In this document: positions 5,963 to 7,198 of the stretch, piece after piece
Position numbering within the stretch: the stretch's first letter is position 1
Layout: each line of letters begins with the position of its first letter
Assembly (NCBI GenBank): GCA_030043395.1
Contig: JASHXW010000426.1
Span: 1-7,198 of the forward strand
Source: Streptosporangiaceae bacterium
GTDB taxonomy: Bacteria > Actinomycetota > Actinomycetes > Streptosporangiales > Streptosporangiaceae
Length of the DNA: 7,198 nucleotides
Reading direction: 5' to 3'
The notes under the pieces: model-generated
Databases searched by the model: none
Told to the model about the DNA's origin: nothing
The model's input: the letters and a program-made list of their open reading frames with translations, nothing else
Translations under genes and position numbers: made by a program

Positions 5963-6636
5963 CGGTAACAGTCGGAATCGTCACCTTCCCTGGATCGCTT
6001 GACGACGCCGATGCCGCGCGTGCGGTAGCCAGGGCGGGCGGCAACGCCGTGCCACTGTGGCACGCCGAGCGGGACCTGAAGGGCGTCGACGCCGTGATCC
6101 TGCCCGGCGGATTCTCCTATGGTGACTACCTGCGCTGCGGGGCGATCGCCAGGTTCTCGCCGGTGATGGCCGAGATCGTCCCCGCGGCGCGGGCCGGCCT
6201 GCCGGTGCTCGGCATCTGCAACGGCTTCCAGATCCTGTGCGAAGCGCACCTTCTTCCTGGAGCCCTGACCCGCAATGCGGGGCTGCACTTCATCACCAGG
6301 GACGTCCGGGTCAGGATCGAGAACGCGAGCACCCGATGGACGGCCGGCTACTCCGCCGGCGAGGTGATCACAGTCGTGCTCAAGAGCGGCGAAGGTGCTT
6401 ACGTCGCCGACCAGGGCACGCTGGCTCAGCTTGAGGCTGGCGGCCGGGTCGTCGCGCGGTACGCCGACGGGAACCCGAATGGCTCGGCCGCGGAGATCGC
6501 CGGAATCGCCAATGACGCCGGCAACGTGGTCGGCCTGATGCCGCACCCGGAGCATGCCATTGACGCGCTCACGGGGCCTGGTACCGACGGGCTGACATTC
6601 TTCGAGTCCATTCTCGCCCCGGTGGCGGCACGGTGA
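5959..6636 (+). CDS. purQ: Phosphoribosylformylglycinamidine synthase subunit PurQ (glutaminase)
   Basis: PurQ is a class I glutamine amidotransferase that releases ammonia from glutamine for FGAM synthesis by PurL. All three catalytic residues are present in the 225-residue protein: the nucleophile C87 in GICNGFQIL (85-93), and H196 and E198 in MPHPEH (194-199). [15 protein letters not shown] (8-22) and [15 protein letters not shown] (48-62), the latter supplying the oxyanion-hole/glycine loop, are PurQ-specific. The length is usual for stand-alone PurQ. The start is TTG 5959: GAGGA (5949-5953) lies five bases upstream and the family begins immediately after. The stop overlaps the purL start as GTGA (6633-6636), so the two are probably translationally coupled and made in step. 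It is separated from purS by the RsbW-like gene, and may have its own weak promoter and a leader ORF. Confidence 0.96.
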   Translation: MTVTVGIVTFPGSLDDADAARAVARAGGNAVPLWHAERDLKGVDAVILPGGFSYGDYLRCGAIARFSPVMAEIVPAARAGLPVLGICNGFQILCEAHLLPGALTRNAGLHFITRDVRVRIENASTRWTAGYSAGEVITVVLKSGEGAYVADQGTLAQLEAGGRVVARYADGNPNGSAAEIAGIANDAGNVVGLMPHPEHAIDALTGPGTDGLTFFESILAPVAAR

Positions 6637-7198
6637 GCCTCGCTGACACGGCGAGCCAGGCTGACACCGTGGCCAGGGCGGCGGCAACCCCAGATGCTCC
6701 GCAGCCGTACGGTGCGCTCGGCCTGACCGGCGAGGAGTACGCCAGCATCCGCGCTGTCCTGGGCCGCAGGCCGACCGACTCCGAGCTCGCGATCTACTCG
6801 GTGCTCTGGAGCGAGCACTGCTCCTACAAGTCGTCGAGAGCGCACCTGCGCCAGTTCGCCGACAAGGCACCGCCGTCCGGCGCGCTGCTCGCCGGAATCG
6901 GCGGTAACGCCGGCGTCGTGGACGTCGGCCAGGGATATGCGGTCACGTTCAAGATCGAGTCGCACAACCACCCCTCCTACGTGGAGCCCTTCCAGGGCGC
7001 CGCGACCGGAGTCGGCGGCATTGTCAGGGACATCCTGGCGATGGGCGCCCGCCCAGTCGCCGTCATGGACGCGCTGAGGTTCGGCCCGGCCGATGCCCCG
7101 GACACGCGGCGCGTCCTGTCGGGCGTGGTGCGCGGAATCTCGTTCTACGGCAACTGCCTTGGCCTGCCTAACATCGGCGGGGAGCTGATGTTCGACTC
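6633..7198 (+). CDS. purL: Phosphoribosylformylglycinamidine synthase subunit PurL, N-terminal part (3'-truncated)
   Basis: PurL is the synthetase subunit that converts FGAR, ATP and ammonia to FGAM. The reading frame from GTG 6633 stays open to the window edge, giving 188 residues; small-type bacterial PurL is about 740-760 long, so roughly three quarters is missing. [11 protein letters not shown] (59-69) contains the conserved H62. [10 protein letters not shown] (106-115) and [16 protein letters not shown] (118-133) are the ATP/Mg-binding signature of the AIR-synthase-like fold. [16 protein letters not shown] just before is typical of actinobacterial PurL. The start overlaps the purQ stop by four bases (GTGA), and the poor ribosome site suggests reinitiation after purQ. 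A GTG at codon 13 is an alternative, but the N-terminal AAATPD segment, usual in relatives, begins only a few residues later and either start keeps it. The presence of separate PurS and PurQ fits the small PurL type. Confidence 0.96.
   Translation, partial: MSLADTASQADTVARAAATPDAPQPYGALGLTGEEYASIRAVLGRRPTDSELAIYSVLWSEHCSYKSSRAHLRQFADKAPPSGALLAGIGGNAGVVDVGQGYAVTFKIESHNHPSYVEPFQGAATGVGGIVRDILAMGARPVAVMDALRFGPADAPDTRRVLSGVVRGISFYGNCLGLPNIGGELMFD

Noticed and set aside
5085..6044. Minus-strand open frame (319 codons) crossing purS, the RsbW-like gene and purQ
   Set aside because: It runs across three genes and the intergenic promoter region on the other strand, and has no recognisable motif.
5770..6870. 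Minus-strand open frame (366 codons) opposite purQ and purL
   Set aside because: It is opposite two clearly real genes. The translation is Arg/Gly-rich and typical of an antisense GC shadow.

Overview
The window is high-GC DNA from an actinobacterium. The evidence is the strong G/C bias at third codon positions, the use of GTG and TTG starts, TANNNT-type -10 boxes, an apparently leaderless gene, and close protein resemblance to mycobacterial/streptomycete BkdABC and PurS/PurQ/PurL. I cannot name the genus from the sequence alone. There are eight well-supported protein genes and one doubtful ten-codon mini-ORF. I found no RNA gene, mobile element, CRISPR array or attachment site.

Layout. (1) Positions 1-744, plus strand: the C-terminal 247 residues of a large (FadE5-like) acyl-CoA dehydrogenase whose start lies outside the window. 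(2) Positions 757-4787, minus strand: a tight operon read right to left. It encodes E1-alpha, E1-beta and E2 of a branched-chain-type 2-oxoacid dehydrogenase (bkdA-bkdB-bkdC), followed 55 bp downstream by a small Dabb-family (A/B-barrel) protein. (3) Positions 4788-4885: a 98-bp divergent promoter region. (4) Positions 4886-7198, plus strand: purS, then an RsbW-like GHKL ATPase, then purQ and the beginning of purL, which runs off the right edge.

How the genes work together. BkdA/B decarboxylate 2-oxoacids, probably those from Val, Leu and Ile, and BkdC passes the acyl group to CoA. The E3 subunit (lipoamide dehydrogenase) is not in the window. The neighbouring acyl-CoA dehydrogenase could act further along acyl-CoA oxidation, but it converges on the operon and is not part of it. 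PurS, PurQ and PurL are the three parts of the small-type FGAM synthase, the fourth step of de novo purine synthesis: PurQ releases ammonia from glutamine, PurL makes FGAM with ATP, and PurS bridges them.

Most of the window is ordinary core metabolism. The points worth a second look are all in the purine half. An anti-sigma-factor-type ATPase with an unusually long ATP lid sits between purS and purQ. purS appears leaderless and has a promoter overlapping the divergent bkdA promoter. purQ is preceded by a -10-like box and a ten-codon ORF whose stop overlaps purQ's TTG start.
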